Numbered from the stretch's first letter, positions 43,479 to 52,239 are shown. The stretch: 64,000 nucleotides of DNA from Alloscardovia sp963543015 (GCA_963543015.1 CAUTYZ010000005.1:1-64000); one strand, 5' to 3'. The notes: a model not told the origin generated them from the sequence alone. Made by a program: numbers and translations.

Positions 43479-44336
43479 CTACTTTTCGGCAGGCTCCTGT
43501 CCGACGCTTGCCCGACGGGAGCTCATCACTTTCCCAATCACCACACCAAAAGCAGCAAGACCCATGGTGATAAGCACATACATAAGAGGCCCCTCGAAGT
43601 ATCCCGACCAGCGCCAGTCGCGATCCCCAAAAAGAAGCAGATGCGTGTAATCTGTTACTCCAATTGCCGCAAAATATAACAGCCCCAAAAGCGGAACTAC
43701 ACGCCATACACTGTGGTCATGAGCTTCCCTCGTACGCGCATACAAGAATCCAGTCAGCAAACTCAAGGCTGGCAAAATTGCAGCGAAGAACAGGATCAAA
43801 GTGACAAAGCGATCAACATGCCATACCCATGATGCCACTACTGCCATAAACCATCCAAGTGCGTAAGGAGCCCATAAGGAGATTTGCGATGACATGACGT
43901 ATCGAATAAAGAGTGCGATAAACAGTCCGACGAATCCCGCAACGATACCTATCCAAAAGAGGAAACCATTAGCACCTCCCCACGCGCCACCACGAATAGC
44001 CCAGTATGTTGACTCGACAACAGCGTCAAAACCAACCATCAATACGCTCATAATAACAGGTGCAAGAATTGCCCATGCTCCCCACAGTTTTTCGTACCCA
44101 ATGATGAAGTTCGCAACAAGCAACGTGCCCGGAAATACTATGTAAAACCCAAGCAAGAATCCTGCCATACTGTTATTACCAAATGGCAAAAAAGGCGCCA
44201 ATGCACACAAGAAAATAATCAACACGGTGATGATGGATAGATTAATCTTCAACCGCGTTTGCGATGGTTTCCGAGTTCCTTGAACAGCCCCACCGACGAC
44301 AGATTGCTGTCGCATTCCGCTTTCACTTGTACGCAT
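43479..44336 (-). CDS. Polytopic membrane protein, unknown
   Basis: 285 residues from the ATG at 44336, preceded by AAAGGACG. Eight hydrophobic segments, e.g. LSIITVLIIFLCALAPFLPFG, AWAILAPVIMSVLMVGFDAV, FVTLILFFAAILPALSLLTG. A cytoplasmic Gln/Thr-rich N-terminus precedes the first TM. Not recognised. It shares a local motif with the small membrane protein at 41666-42109. The promoter should lie in the 421-base gap upstream. Confidence 0.72.
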   Translation of the reverse strand: MRTSESGMRQQSVVGGAVQGTRKPSQTRLKINLSIITVLIIFLCALAPFLPFGNNSMAGFLLGFYIVFPGTLLVANFIIGYEKLWGAWAILAPVIMSVLMVGFDAVVESTYWAIRGGAWGGANGFLFWIGIVAGFVGLFIALFIRYVMSSQISLWAPYALGWFMAVVASWVWHVDRFVTLILFFAAILPALSLLTGFLYARTREAHDHSVWRVVPLLGLLYFAAIGVTDYTHLLLFGDRDWRWSGYFEGPLMYVLITMGLAAFGVVIGKVMSSRRASVGQEPAEK

Positions 44337-44536
44337 GATGTCACGTCCTTTCATCGTTGAAAGCACAGATGAAATCTCACATCCCATCTTCTTATCTCTT
44401 CATGCAGCTCTGTATTTTTATCAGCAGATATGCATAAACGTATATTTATTATATATCGAATTCCCTGAAAAAACACAACGCGAATGTTCATTTATGCACA
44501 CACATTTTGTTTAGTTTTATCGACTTTTCCTTATAG

Positions 44537-44563
44537 ACGAGTATACGATTTACGAGTATACGA
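44537..44563. repeat. 12-bp direct repeat in the 44337-44757 gap
   Basis: ACGAGTATACGA occurs at 44537-44548 and 44552-44563, a 15-base step. Each copy contains the palindrome GTATAC. It may be a regulator site for the gene starting at 44336. Confidence 0.6.
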
Positions 44564-44675
44564 GCATTAAAAAATTGCTCCCAAGATACCGATGCATTGC
44601 ACCACTATCTCAGAAGCAATTTCTCCATTTGCGAGCAATCGCACATACTCAATCGCATATGATCAATTACCCATG

Positions 44676-44721
44676 CTCATTCACACAAGCCCGTTCGCAT
44701 ACGCTCATTCACATAGCCCGG
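44676..44721. repeat. Imperfect 18-bp direct repeat in the 44337-44757 gap
   Basis: GCTCATTCACACAAGCCCG (44676-44694) and GCTCATTCACATAGCCCG (44704-44721) lie 28 bases apart, just after the stop of the aldo/keto reductase gene. The rest of the gap shows AT-rich sequence only. Confidence 0.55.
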
Positions 44722-44757
44722 CATAAGAATTCCGTACCTGAGACTTTCGAGCTCCTT

Positions 44758-45717
44758 CTATGCTTGACCTTCCCAGCCGCCACGCGTATCTACACCCGAC
44801 GCAATAGCTACCTGCTCGAGACGAGACACCTCATCATCAGTCAGGTGAATAGCTGCAGCATCCGCCGCATCGACCACTTGTTCGACGTGGGTGACACCAA
44901 GAATTGGCGTAGTTCCGCGACCAATTGCCCATGCAGTCGCAATCTGTGCTGGCGATACGCCGTACTTGTCAGCAAGCTCTCGAAGCGCTGCAAGAAGATC
45001 AGCCAATGCTGGGAACATTGGATTATACGTACGACCACGGCTTGAATCTGCTGGCAATGGATGCTGCTCGTCATACTTTCCAGTTAACGCCCCCTGTTCA
45101 AGAACCATGTAGGAGAAGAACTGAATGTCGTTCTCCTTGCAGTACTCCAGCAAACCATCCTCAATGGAGCTGCGATACAGCAAGCTGAAATGATTCTGTA
45201 CAGCACATACCTTGATTCCGTGAGGAGCAAGGATTTCCTGAACACGCTTGACCTGTGCAAGGTTATGGTTTGATACGCCTACTCGCCCAATTTTCCCCGT
45301 CTTTACAGCATCCACAAGGAGTGGAGTCCATCGTTCCACATCAGCAGAATTATGAATCCAGTAGATATCAATGAAGTCAGTACCCAACCGCTTCAAGCTT
45401 CCCTCGAGCATGTCAACCACAGGATTTGCTGCTGCGTCGTTGTGCATTCCAGGAGTGAACTTATCGGAAATCACGACCTTATCGCGACCATGATCATTGA
45501 CCAGCTGACCGAGGATACGCTCCGACTCGCCATGTGCGTATACATAGGCGGTATCGAATACGTTCAATCCATGAGCCAAAGCAATTTCGAAAACGTCCTG
45601 GAGATCTTCGTAATCCAAGTGATTGCCGAAGATAGCGTCACCGCCTGCAAAACCGCCAATGCCCCACGACCACGTGCCGAGTGCAATTTTTGCTTCTGTT
45701 GGATGTGCGTCTGCCAC
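44758..45717 (-). CDS. Aldo/keto reductase
   Basis: 319 residues. KIALGTWSWGIGGFAGGDAIFG, NVFDTAYVYAHGESERILG (Asp and Tyr), VVISDKFTPG (Lys), IDIYWIHNSAD (His) and the late TTPILGVTHVEQVVDAA cofactor region. Two spaces upstream on the same strand are the YciI-like and TetR genes (81- and 80-base gaps), so it is probably part of the TetR-controlled unit. Substrate unknown. Confidence 0.9.
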   Translation of the reverse strand: MADAHPTEAKIALGTWSWGIGGFAGGDAIFGNHLDYEDLQDVFEIALAHGLNVFDTAYVYAHGESERILGQLVNDHGRDKVVISDKFTPGMHNDAAANPVVDMLEGSLKRLGTDFIDIYWIHNSADVERWTPLLVDAVKTGKIGRVGVSNHNLAQVKRVQEILAPHGIKVCAVQNHFSLLYRSSIEDGLLEYCKENDIQFFSYMVLEQGALTGKYDEQHPLPADSSRGRTYNPMFPALADLLAALRELADKYGVSPAQIATAWAIGRGTTPILGVTHVEQVVDAADAAAIHLTDDEVSRLEQVAIASGVDTRGGWEGQA

Positions 45718-45797
45718 GTGTTTCTCCTATTTTTAATCTTTGCGTTGCGTATCTAAACGAACCTATAAAAACCTATGAAACCTATATGTAGAATTAA

Positions 45798-46097
45798 CTA
45801 CTTGCCCTGATACTGTGTAATGTCGTCAGAAATAATATTTGCCGTAAATTCGTGAATATCATACGTTGCATTATCTGGATAAAAAGCGTCCTGCTCGATA
45901 ATGGCATTGACCTCTTCACGAGAGCCAACTGTTGCGATTGCAACGCCAGTCATAGGACGATCCCTATATGGGCCTACAAGTACAAAATTACCCTTTTGAG
46001 CTTGCTCGGTATACCATGCACGATGCTGTACTAAAAGTTCTTGAAGTTCATGACGAGGAATTTCAACTGGATTAATGGTGATATTGCTCAGATACAT
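45798..46097 (-). CDS. YciI-like protein
   Basis: 99 residues. LQELLVQHRAWYTEQAQKGNF, VLVGPYRDRPMTGVAIATV and EVNAIIEQDAFYPDNATYDI follow the YciI fold pattern (H..YL....G.....GP......G......A....I...DPF). Such proteins act in small-molecule metabolism, often beside catabolic enzymes. It sits between the TetR and aldo/keto reductase genes. Confidence 0.82.
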   Translation of the reverse strand: MYLSNITINPVEIPRHELQELLVQHRAWYTEQAQKGNFVLVGPYRDRPMTGVAIATVGSREEVNAIIEQDAFYPDNATYDIHEFTANIISDDITQYQGK

Positions 46098-46176
46098 CTC
46101 ACTCTTTTCAGTATGTCATATTCGAGAATTGAATATCTGTCCTGTTGTATGTCGTTATTAAATTATGTGTATTCAA

Positions 46177-46800
46177 TTATGAAATTCTCAGCAAGCCAAG
46201 AATACAATTTTCAATGATTTGCGTTATCGTTCCAAGAACATAAGAAACATGCGCAATCTTCATAGCTTCTTTCTGCTTATCCGTGGCAACTGCATACGGA
46301 TATACTCCATGAAGAAACGGGAAAAAGATATGAATAAATTGACTATTGTCCTGTGCTGTACGGTCAGGAAAATGCTTTTCCAATGCCTGACGAACAAGCT
46401 CAATGGATACCCCATATACCCGCTTAAATTCGACAAGATTTTCAAGTCGAGCCAAGGTATCCAAAGATGCCATATCAACCGCCAAAATTTTGAGCATAGT
46501 GTGCCGTTTCTGCAAGCTACTCGCAAGTTTATGAGCAAAATCGTCATGTGACAGGTGGTCAGACTCGATTAATTTGTGCAGATCATCATTCCAAAGTTCG
46601 TATTCACGCTGAAGTAGCGCTAAGAAAATTTCTTCTTTATTGTCAAAGTACGTATAGATAGCTGTACGAGTGAATGATAACTGTCGCGCAATTTCCTTGA
46701 TATTAATTTGTGAGAACGAAGCATGCGTATAGAGGCTACGAGTGCAATCGAGAATTTCTTCGCGATTTTTTGTGCTCTCTGCTTGAGAAAGTCGAGCCAT
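46177..46800 (-). CDS. TetR/AcrR family transcriptional regulator
   Basis: 207 residues. N-terminal helix-turn-helix: TKNREEILDCTRSLYTH, FSQINIKEIARQLSFTRTAI, YTYFDNKEEIFLALL. The C-terminal ligand domain is variable, as usual. Two TGACAC(A)(A/G)TGTCA palindromes lie 125-177 bases upstream in the gap to the divergent amidohydrolase gene; TTGACA words on the minus strand overlap both, so it likely represses its own gene and the neighbours. Confidence 0.92.
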   Translation of the reverse strand: MARLSQAESTKNREEILDCTRSLYTHASFSQINIKEIARQLSFTRTAIYTYFDNKEEIFLALLQREYELWNDDLHKLIESDHLSHDDFAHKLASSLQKRHTMLKILAVDMASLDTLARLENLVEFKRVYGVSIELVRQALEKHFPDRTAQDNSQFIHIFFPFLHGVYPYAVATDKQKEAMKIAHVSYVLGTITQIIENCILGLLRIS

Positions 46801-46924
46801 GCGCGCGCCTCCTTCCGCTCAGTGCGCGATGCACGCTTATACTGCATGCTTTATACTCTCTGTGAGCTACATATGTCATGGTAGTTTCACGCTCACACGA
46901 CGATAGCACCATAATCGAGTTTTA

Positions 46925-46977
46925 TGACACAATGTCAATTTCTTCGTCTACACTAGTTCTTTCATGACACAGTGTCA
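46925..46977. promoter_or_regulatory. Two palindromic operators in the TetR-amidohydrolase gap
   Basis: TGACACAATGTCA (46925-46937) and TGACACAGTGTCA (46965-46977), centres 40 bases apart (about four helical turns). On the minus strand each overlaps a TTGACA-like -35 word. A TATAAA follows the second site on plus (46985-46990). The gap 46801-47141 holds these and nothing else clear. Confidence 0.85.
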
Positions 46978-47141
46978 AATTATTTATAAATTATTCTGAG
47001 AGTAAAAGAACGCACAGAGTACACCGTACGACACATGTGACGAGTATTGTGAGATGCAAGGCTTTATCGCACAGCACTGTAGCTAAAACAGTTAAAACTT
47101 CCGAAACGAACGACCCCACTATTCCTTTGAAAAGAGGCCTC

Positions 47142-48049
47142 ATGACCAAGCGAATCGACGCCTTTGCGCATGTATTATTGCCTGATTTTTATGCAAAAAT
47201 GCTGAAAATTGAACCAACACTTCCCCAACGTTTTCCGTTTATCCAACATCCTCATCTTATGGACTTTGATAAGCGTCGCGAAGCATTGCATGGTGAGGCT
47301 CAGCAGATTATCTCGTATGTCAATATCAATCCTGAAGATTACGTCGACCCTGAAACGGCAGCGACTTTATGCCGTGAAGCAAATGAGGAATTAGTTCAGG
47401 CTGTTCACGACAATCCTGACATTTTCGTCGCAGGCGGCGGCATGATTCCAATGAATAATCTCGATGCTGCAGTCCACATCATTGAAGACATCGCCCAGAG
47501 TGATACTCTCGTGGGCATCCAGGTGTTTACGAGGGCTCTGGGCAAGTCTATTGCCGATCCAGACTTCCGCGTTATTTTGAAACATGTGCGCGTTTGAATG
47601 TCACCATGTGGATGCATCCAATTTTTGATATGCGCAAGCCAGACAACAACATCACCTTCTCATGGGAGTATGAGCTGACACAGGCCATGCTTCAAATTGT
47701 GGAAGCGGGACTGTATCAGGACTTCCCTCATCTGAAGATTATCGTTCATCATGCGGGCGCCATGGTTCCATTCTTTGGCGAGCGCATGCGTTATACTCTT
47801 CCAGCAGATTAGTTTGCAGACTTCCACAAGTTCTATGTCGACACAGCGATTTTGGGCAATCCTAAGGCTTTGGAGCTTGCCACTGAATTTTATGGCGTCG
47901 AGCATATGCTCTTTGGAACGGATGCTCCTTAGGGTATCCCACCTGCGGGATTAACTCATGTCATCATCGAAGCGATTAACGAATTGCCATTCTCTGATGA
48001 TGATAAGAATGCCATCTTTGCGGGAAATGTTGAGAAAGTACTTAACTGA
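47142..48049 (+). pseudogene. Amidohydrolase family protein (ACMSD-like), frameshifted with two amber codons
   Basis: N-terminal half: MTKRIDAFAHVLLPDFYAKM, VAGGGMIPMNNLDAAVHIIED, then LGKSIADPDFRVILKH. A one-base loss near 47583-47592 moves the family sequence to another frame: LNVTMWMHPIFDMRKPDN, FPHLKIIVHHAGAMVPFF, YVDTAILGNPKALELA, HMLFGTDAP, ending AGNVEKVLN. In that frame TAG occurs at 47810-47812 and 47930-47932. With the three defects repaired the protein has 302 residues, normal for amidohydrolase-2 enzymes related to aminocarboxymuconate-semialdehyde decarboxylase. Three independent lesions argue for a true pseudogene. AGAGG precedes the start. Confidence 0.85.
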
Positions 48050-48087
48050 ACGTTTTAGCATTCGTTAAGCTAACGCGCAGAATACAC

Positions 48088-48130
48088 AAAAGGGATATGC
48101 ATGACATCGCTCACGCATATCCCTTTTTCT
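48088..48130. terminator. Terminator between the amidohydrolase pseudogene and the YetF-like gene
   Basis: AAAAGGGATATGC (48088-48100) and GCATATCCCTTTT (48115-48127), followed by TCTTAATT. The symmetric A/T flanks let it act for both convergent genes. Confidence 0.85.
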
Positions 48131-48148
48131 TAATTCTCTTCAGTCTTC

Positions 48149-48825
48149 TTACGCAGAGACAGCATTCTCTGTCGGAAAATTATCTTTCTTCTTTTCCTCG
48201 TATCCCATGAAAACGATATTTCCTGAATCGTACTCGGCAAGGAAAATTTCGCGGAAATTCTTGTATCCATTGTCATGCATGATATCGGAAAGCCACATAC
48301 GGTCATGACCAATGAGGTCGAGGATATCGTCATGAACTTGACCATCCGTAATGAGTGGGAAACGAGGGTTCTCTTCTCCTTCCCTAATAATGATAAACTC
48401 GCCATTTTGCTCAAGAATGACACGTTTCACGTCGAGAATGGAGTAAATTTTTCCGAACGCAATTTGAACGATAATTCATCGGCTGATAGTCGCGCACGAC
48501 GGCAATTTTTAATATTAATTTTTCCATCACGCACAATGGTCAACGCCTTGCCATCTACAAGTTCCTTCACGGGAATAAAATCACGCTTCAGATGACGGAA
48601 TCCCAGCACAAGCGCGAGCCAAAGAAGAAGAATCAACACAAACTGTATGAGGCCAATGCTCTCGTTGTAGATAACACCACCGATAATTCCACCGAGCACA
48701 TAGTTTTGTACTTGGTCACGCGCCGAACTTGGCGCAAGATTTCCCTTACCCGTGATATTGATAACTGCAACGAGACCAATAAAGCCAATAAGCAGTTTAA
48801 TAGCTGCAAAACCTAAGCCTGTCAT
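48149..48825 (-). pseudogene. YetF/DUF421 family membrane protein, frameshifted
   Basis: The frame from 48825 has three TM segments (AIKLLIGFIGLVAVINITGK, YVLGGIIGGVIYNESIG, VLILLLWLALVLGFRHL) and RLSADELSFKLRSEK, then stops at 48427. The continuation DVKRVILEQNGEFIIIREG is in another frame and runs to 48149. Adding one A to the run read as T5 on plus (48448-48452) gives KIYSILDVKRVILEQNG, the expected DUF421 sequence, and a 225-residue protein. DUF421 proteins are membrane proteins of unknown function. Either a homopolymer error or a recent mutation. Confidence 0.85.
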
Positions 48826-48915
48826 TCATCTTCCCCTACAATTTCTATTGCATTTCATTGCGCTACACTACGCTGTCGCGATGCCAACGTTCTACATCCC
48901 ATAAACCGTAATTTA

Positions 48916-49239
48916 CTAGCGAATGAACTTGTTGTCGCTCTCCAAACCGTCGATTGTCGTAAAACGATCTACACGCATATGCAAGTCATACTTTTCGCGA
49001 AGTTCTGCAAGCTGCGTCATCATTTTGGATGCATGATGAGCGTCAATTGCGGCCTGATCGCACCACTGATCGATAAGAAGAACGGTTTCAGGGTCGTTCA
49101 TAGGAATGAAGTATTCGTAACGCTCGTTTCCATCTTCCGCTCGAATAGCATCAGCAACGCCACTTGATTCCATTTCTTCTGCAAACTTGCGAGCATTTCC
49201 ATTTTCGCCCGTATAGTACAAATTAACTGTAAGACTCAT
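48916..49239 (-). CDS. Antibiotic biosynthesis monooxygenase (ABM) domain protein
   Basis: 107 residues. SLTVNLYYTGENGNARKFAEEM, RYEYFIPMNDPETVLLIDQW and AIDAHHASKMMTQLAEL fit the dimeric alpha/beta-barrel ABM family (putative quinol monooxygenases, YgiN-like). Substrate unknown. AAAGAATAATC lies upstream of the start. The 258 bases after its start (49240-49497) contain GATAAAACAGATAAAAG repeats and no gene I can support. Confidence 0.83.
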   Translation of the reverse strand: MSLTVNLYYTGENGNARKFAEEMESSGVADAIRAEDGNERYEYFIPMNDPETVLLIDQWCDQAAIDAHHASKMMTQLAELREKYDLHMRVDRFTTIDGLESDNKFIR

Positions 49240-49497
49240 GATTATTCTTTCTTTCGGATCACTGAATTATTTCTACCAGTATAGATTATTCGGCGAATTC
49301 TCACGCAAAACGATATATACATAATTGATATACGCGCATGGCTTAGTGCACATTGAGATACTGTGATATGCAGATATGTACGATAGCACAACACGTGATA
49401 CAGATAGAGCAGATAAAACAGATAAAAGAGAGTCCCACGTACAACGTCGTGAGCAGGACTCATGTCTCATATCAGCCAATCCGCAACAAGCTGACTA

Positions 49498-49953
49498 TCA
49501 CCCTGAAACATCAAACCATCGTTTCCACACGATGCACAGGCCAGCCAACACCGAGAGCATCATTACCGCAGCTGCCATCTCAATGCTTACACCCGTTTGA
49601 GCTAATACATGGTGAGGTTGCGATGCGCTTGCCTTAACAGGATGCTTCGGCTTGGCAGGAGTCGATTCTTCCTTCGGTTCTTCTTTCGAAGCTTCTCGCG
49701 GTTCTTTGCTCGATTCTTCCTTCGGTTCCTCTTTCGATTCTTCTTTTGGCGCAGAATTTGGAGTATAGATAGCATACACAGTCATATCTTCGTCCACTGC
49801 ACTTTCGCCAGTAATTTGTTTCTCCTGATTTTTAAGCTGAGTTAATTTTTTCTCATATTTTTCCTTTTTCTCTCGCTTACTTTCAATCTTTTCTTTTATC
49901 TTTTCTGAATCCGTATTGTTGTACATAAAATTCTCGTTTTTAATTTTGGGCAT
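49498..49953 (-). pseudogene. 3' remnant of a sortase-anchored surface protein
   Basis: 151 residues with a C-terminal sorting signal: LAQTG, a hydrophobic stretch (MAAAVMMLSVLAGLCIVW) and a KRW tail. Before it is a Lys/Glu/Pro/Ser wall-spanning stretch (PKEESKEEPKEESSKEP). AVDEDMTVYAIYTPNSAP looks like the last strand of a Listeria-Bacteroides (Flg_new) repeat. There is no signal peptide; the N-terminus is charged (KIKEKIESKREKKEKYEKK). The start abuts the terminator of the upstream GNAT gene and has no ribosome site. It is most simply the end of a large adhesin whose 5' part was lost or replaced. Confidence 0.65.
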
Positions 49954-49988
49954 AAGAAAAGACGATAGATGTTTTAATTTCTATCGCC
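49954..49988 (-). terminator. Terminator of the GNAT gene
   Basis: On minus, GGCGATAG and CTATCGTC arms with an A/T-rich loop, followed by TTTTCTT. About 50 bases after the GNAT stop. Confidence 0.7.
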
Positions 49989-50036
49989 TTATATCTTTTA
50001 TATTCAGTTTTATCAGCTCAGCAAACTGGGAGTTGT

Positions 50037-50543
50037 CTATCTTAAATCGAGATACATTATGTCGAAATCTATATATAAATCTGCAATTTTAAAATAAGCT
50101 GGAGAAGTTCCAATTTTACGAAAGCCAAATTTCTCATAAACATGGATTGCTCTCAAATTATCGCTTCTCACTTCTAAGTTAATAATTTTTATGTCATTTG
50201 ACTTGGCAAATTCAATAGCTTTTTGTAGCAGTTGGCTTCCAAGTCCTTTGTTCCATTCTGATTTCAAAACAGTAAGCCCAAGTTCTGCTCTATGATTCAT
50301 TCTCCTTGGCAGTCCGCTTAAGCTCACATCTCCAACAATCTCTCCGTTTTTCCATGTAAAAAATGAACATGATTTTTTATCTTTCAAAATCGACCGAATG
50401 TATTCTGCTTCTTCATCGACAGAGATTGGAAAGCCTTCTGCTCCAAATGACAAATTATCTGTTTCCGCTCCGATTTTCTTTGAATATTCTATTCTCGCAA
50501 GTGCATCCTCAGGCGCAGCTTCTTTTATAATTATATTATCCAT
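50037..50543 (-). CDS. GNAT family N-acetyltransferase
   Basis: 168 residues. NGEIVGDVSLSGLPRRMNHR, AELGLTVLKSEWNKGLGSQL (acetyl-CoA loop), NLEVRSDNLRAIHVYEKFGF are the GNAT motifs. Similar to RimI-like or YhhY-like proteins of Firmicutes. The gene is clearly AT-richer than its neighbours and uses Firmicutes-like codons, so horizontal gain is likely. It lies 30 bases before the alpha/beta hydrolase on the other side, same strand. Substrate unknown. Confidence 0.88.
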   Translation of the reverse strand: MDNIIIKEAAPEDALARIEYSKKIGAETDNLSFGAEGFPISVDEEAEYIRSILKDKKSCSFFTWKNGEIVGDVSLSGLPRRMNHRAELGLTVLKSEWNKGLGSQLLQKAIEFAKSNDIKIINLEVRSDNLRAIHVYEKFGFRKIGTSPAYFKIADLYIDFDIMYLDLR

Positions 50544-50553
50544 TTCGTCTCTA

Positions 50554-50588
50554 CAACCTCTAACTTCTAACTTCTAATTTCTAATTTC
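50554..50588. repeat. 7-bp tandem repeat across the hydrolase stop codon
   Basis: Five units on plus: CAACCTC, TAACTTC, TAACTTC, TAATTTC, TAATTTC. The hydrolase stop (50574-50576) lies inside it. A change in unit number would alter the hydrolase C-terminus. Confidence 0.75.
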
Positions 50589-51398
50589 CATTTCTATAAA
50601 ATTATCAATTAAATCATTTACAATCTGTGGTTGATCAGTATTGGAATTATGTCCGGCATGATCAATCCATTCAACAGATTCTCCCGTATTTTTCTCATAT
50701 GCTTTTAAGTAGCGGGTGCAAGAACCCGCGCAATCTTCTTTACCACATATGATCATATGCGGACATTTTATTTCATATGGAAGATCTTTTTCTACTGCTT
50801 TTGCTAATATTTTATATCCATGCCCTGCAAGATGAGAATATCTTTTCTTCTCTCCGTCATAGACCATCATCATATCCAGCATTAACTTTCTTCCATATTC
50901 TGTCGTCGATACACCATTACTCCCTGATTTCAAAAGTGATTTCCATGGATATACTCTATAAATTGGTTCCACAATTTTTAACAGCCATAATTCTATTGCT
51001 GTATAATACTGTCTTTGAAGAGATGGAGAATCAATCATAACAAGGCCTTTAAGTTTTTCAAAAAATAATTCTGCATATACTTGTCCCAAATAACCTCCCA
51101 TTGATTGCCCAACTATGACAGGCTTATTAATCCCCTCTTTCATCAAAATCTCATTCAACCATTTCGCTTCATCAAACAAATCAAAATCAAGTTTAAAAGG
51201 ATCGGATGAAGCATGACCGGGTGCATCCCAAACAAATATTTTAAACTTATTTTCAAAATACTCTATCTGTTTTTCAAAAAGTCTATGGTCAGCACCAAGT
51301 CCAGGTAAGAATACAAGATCTGCTTTTGATTGTTCCTCTAGGTTATTTATCCAATAATGTATTTCACCTAATGGAGTTTCATATGTTTTTTCAAGCAT
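50574..51398 (-). CDS. Alpha/beta hydrolase fold protein
   Basis: 274 residues. LVFLPGLGADHRLFEKQI, VWDAPGHASSDPF, the nucleophile elbow VGQSMGGYLG, CPHMIICGKEDCA and the His in HAGHNSNTDQP complete the catalytic triad region. ATG at 51398 with GAGG seven bases upstream. AT-rich like the GNAT gene, with Firmicutes-like sequence; the two probably arrived together. Substrate unknown. Confidence 0.88.
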   Translation of the reverse strand: MLEKTYETPLGEIHYWINNLEEQSKADLVFLPGLGADHRLFEKQIEYFENKFKIFVWDAPGHASSDPFKLDFDLFDEAKWLNEILMKEGINKPVIVGQSMGGYLGQVYAELFFEKLKGLVMIDSPSLQRQYYTAIELWLLKIVEPIYRVYPWKSLLKSGSNGVSTTEYGRKLMLDMMMVYDGEKKRYSHLAGHGYKILAKAVEKDLPYEIKCPHMIICGKEDCAGSCTRYLKAYEKNTGESVEWIDHAGHNSNTDQPQIVNDLIDNFIEMEIRN

Positions 51399-51424
51399 AG
51401 TTATCCTCACACCTTCTAATTTGA

Positions 51425-51655
51425 TTATTTCTTTGGTTTAGGTGCTGGTAGCTCATTATACATTGAATTGAATAAGCCGGTTAAAAATTCTTTGTTGTCA
51501 ACAGAATCTACCAACAGCATTTCCTTTGCTCCATCATATGGCAATTCATACTTTGCATTTGGCATATATGCAATTGCGGATTTAACGCGCTTAACTAAAA
51601 ACCTATCATCATAAATTCCACCAACAATTTCTACGCGATATAAAGGAGAGCGCAT
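51425..51655 (-). CDS. Small hypothetical protein
   Basis: 76 residues: SPLYRVEIVGGIYDDRFLVK, AIAYMPNAKYELPYDGAKEM, LPAPKPKK at the end. It has no TM or known motif. 27 bases before the hydrolase start, same strand and same AT-rich composition, so probably part of the acquired group. Purine-rich sequence upstream is weak. Not recognised. Confidence 0.5.
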   Translation of the reverse strand: MRSPLYRVEIVGGIYDDRFLVKRVKSAIAYMPNAKYELPYDGAKEMLLVDSVDNKEFLTGLFNSMYNELPAPKPKK

Positions 51656-51709
51656 ATCTTTTCAAACATCTACAAGTATATACAAGCTTCACAAGTCGAG
51701 CTGCGCGCG

Positions 51710-52200
51710 CTATAAAATCGCTACGTCGTACCCCATATCGGCAAGCATTTTCAGAGCATCCTGAGTCCTGAGAAAAATAGTTTTGTCATTTGTATTGGGA
51801 TGAAAACTCAAGCGTTCTTCCCGCACGATGTCACCGTCTATGAATACTTTCACTTCACGGTTTTCATCGTTGAGAAGACCAAATGGCGACACAATACCTG
51901 GAGTAAGCCCAAGCTTTTCTTGCAAAGTTTCCGGAGATGCCATTTTATGAGCTTCTCACCAGTTATTTCTTTGAACGCATCCACGTCTATACGCTCAGCA
52001 TCATCCATAATCACCAGATAGAAACTCGTTTTGCGACGGTTCGTCAGGAATAACGTTTTAGTGCGTACGCCGTCAATTCCCTCGATAACTTTATCGGCAA
52101 TTTCCGTCGTTACTGCAGGTTCATGCTCGACTAATTGATATCCAATGACCAGATCATTGAGAATATTCATAGCCTGTTCGAACGTCGCTGTTGTGGTCAT
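51710..52200 (-). pseudogene. PrdX/ProX-type YbaK-domain deacylase, frameshifted
   Basis: The frame from ATG 52200 gives YQLVEHEPAVTTEIADKVIE, TKTLFLTNRRKTSFYLVIMD and FKEITGEKLIK, then leaves frame. The C-terminal part MASPETLQEKLGLTPGIVSP and FGLLNDENREVKVFID is read from 51943 downward. Adding one A to the run read as T4 on plus (51943-51946) rejoins them (LIKMASPETL) into 163 residues, the family length. These proteins hydrolyse mischarged Ala-tRNA-Pro. Probably a homopolymer error or recent mutation. Confidence 0.87.
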
Positions 52201-52239
52201 ACAAGAATTATAGGCACAAAATGCAAAAGGTATATACAC

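Noticed and set aside
748..48049. Reassigned TAG codon (amber read as Gln) to explain internal ambers
   Set aside because: TAG is used as a normal terminal stop in several intact genes (aroQ, the A24-like gene, rlmH, pcrA, the trp leader), so it is a working stop codon.
49240..49497. Short ORFs in the gap after the ABM-domain gene
   Set aside because: Overlapping frames on both strands with repetitive sequence (GATAAAACAGATAAAAG) and no start signals.
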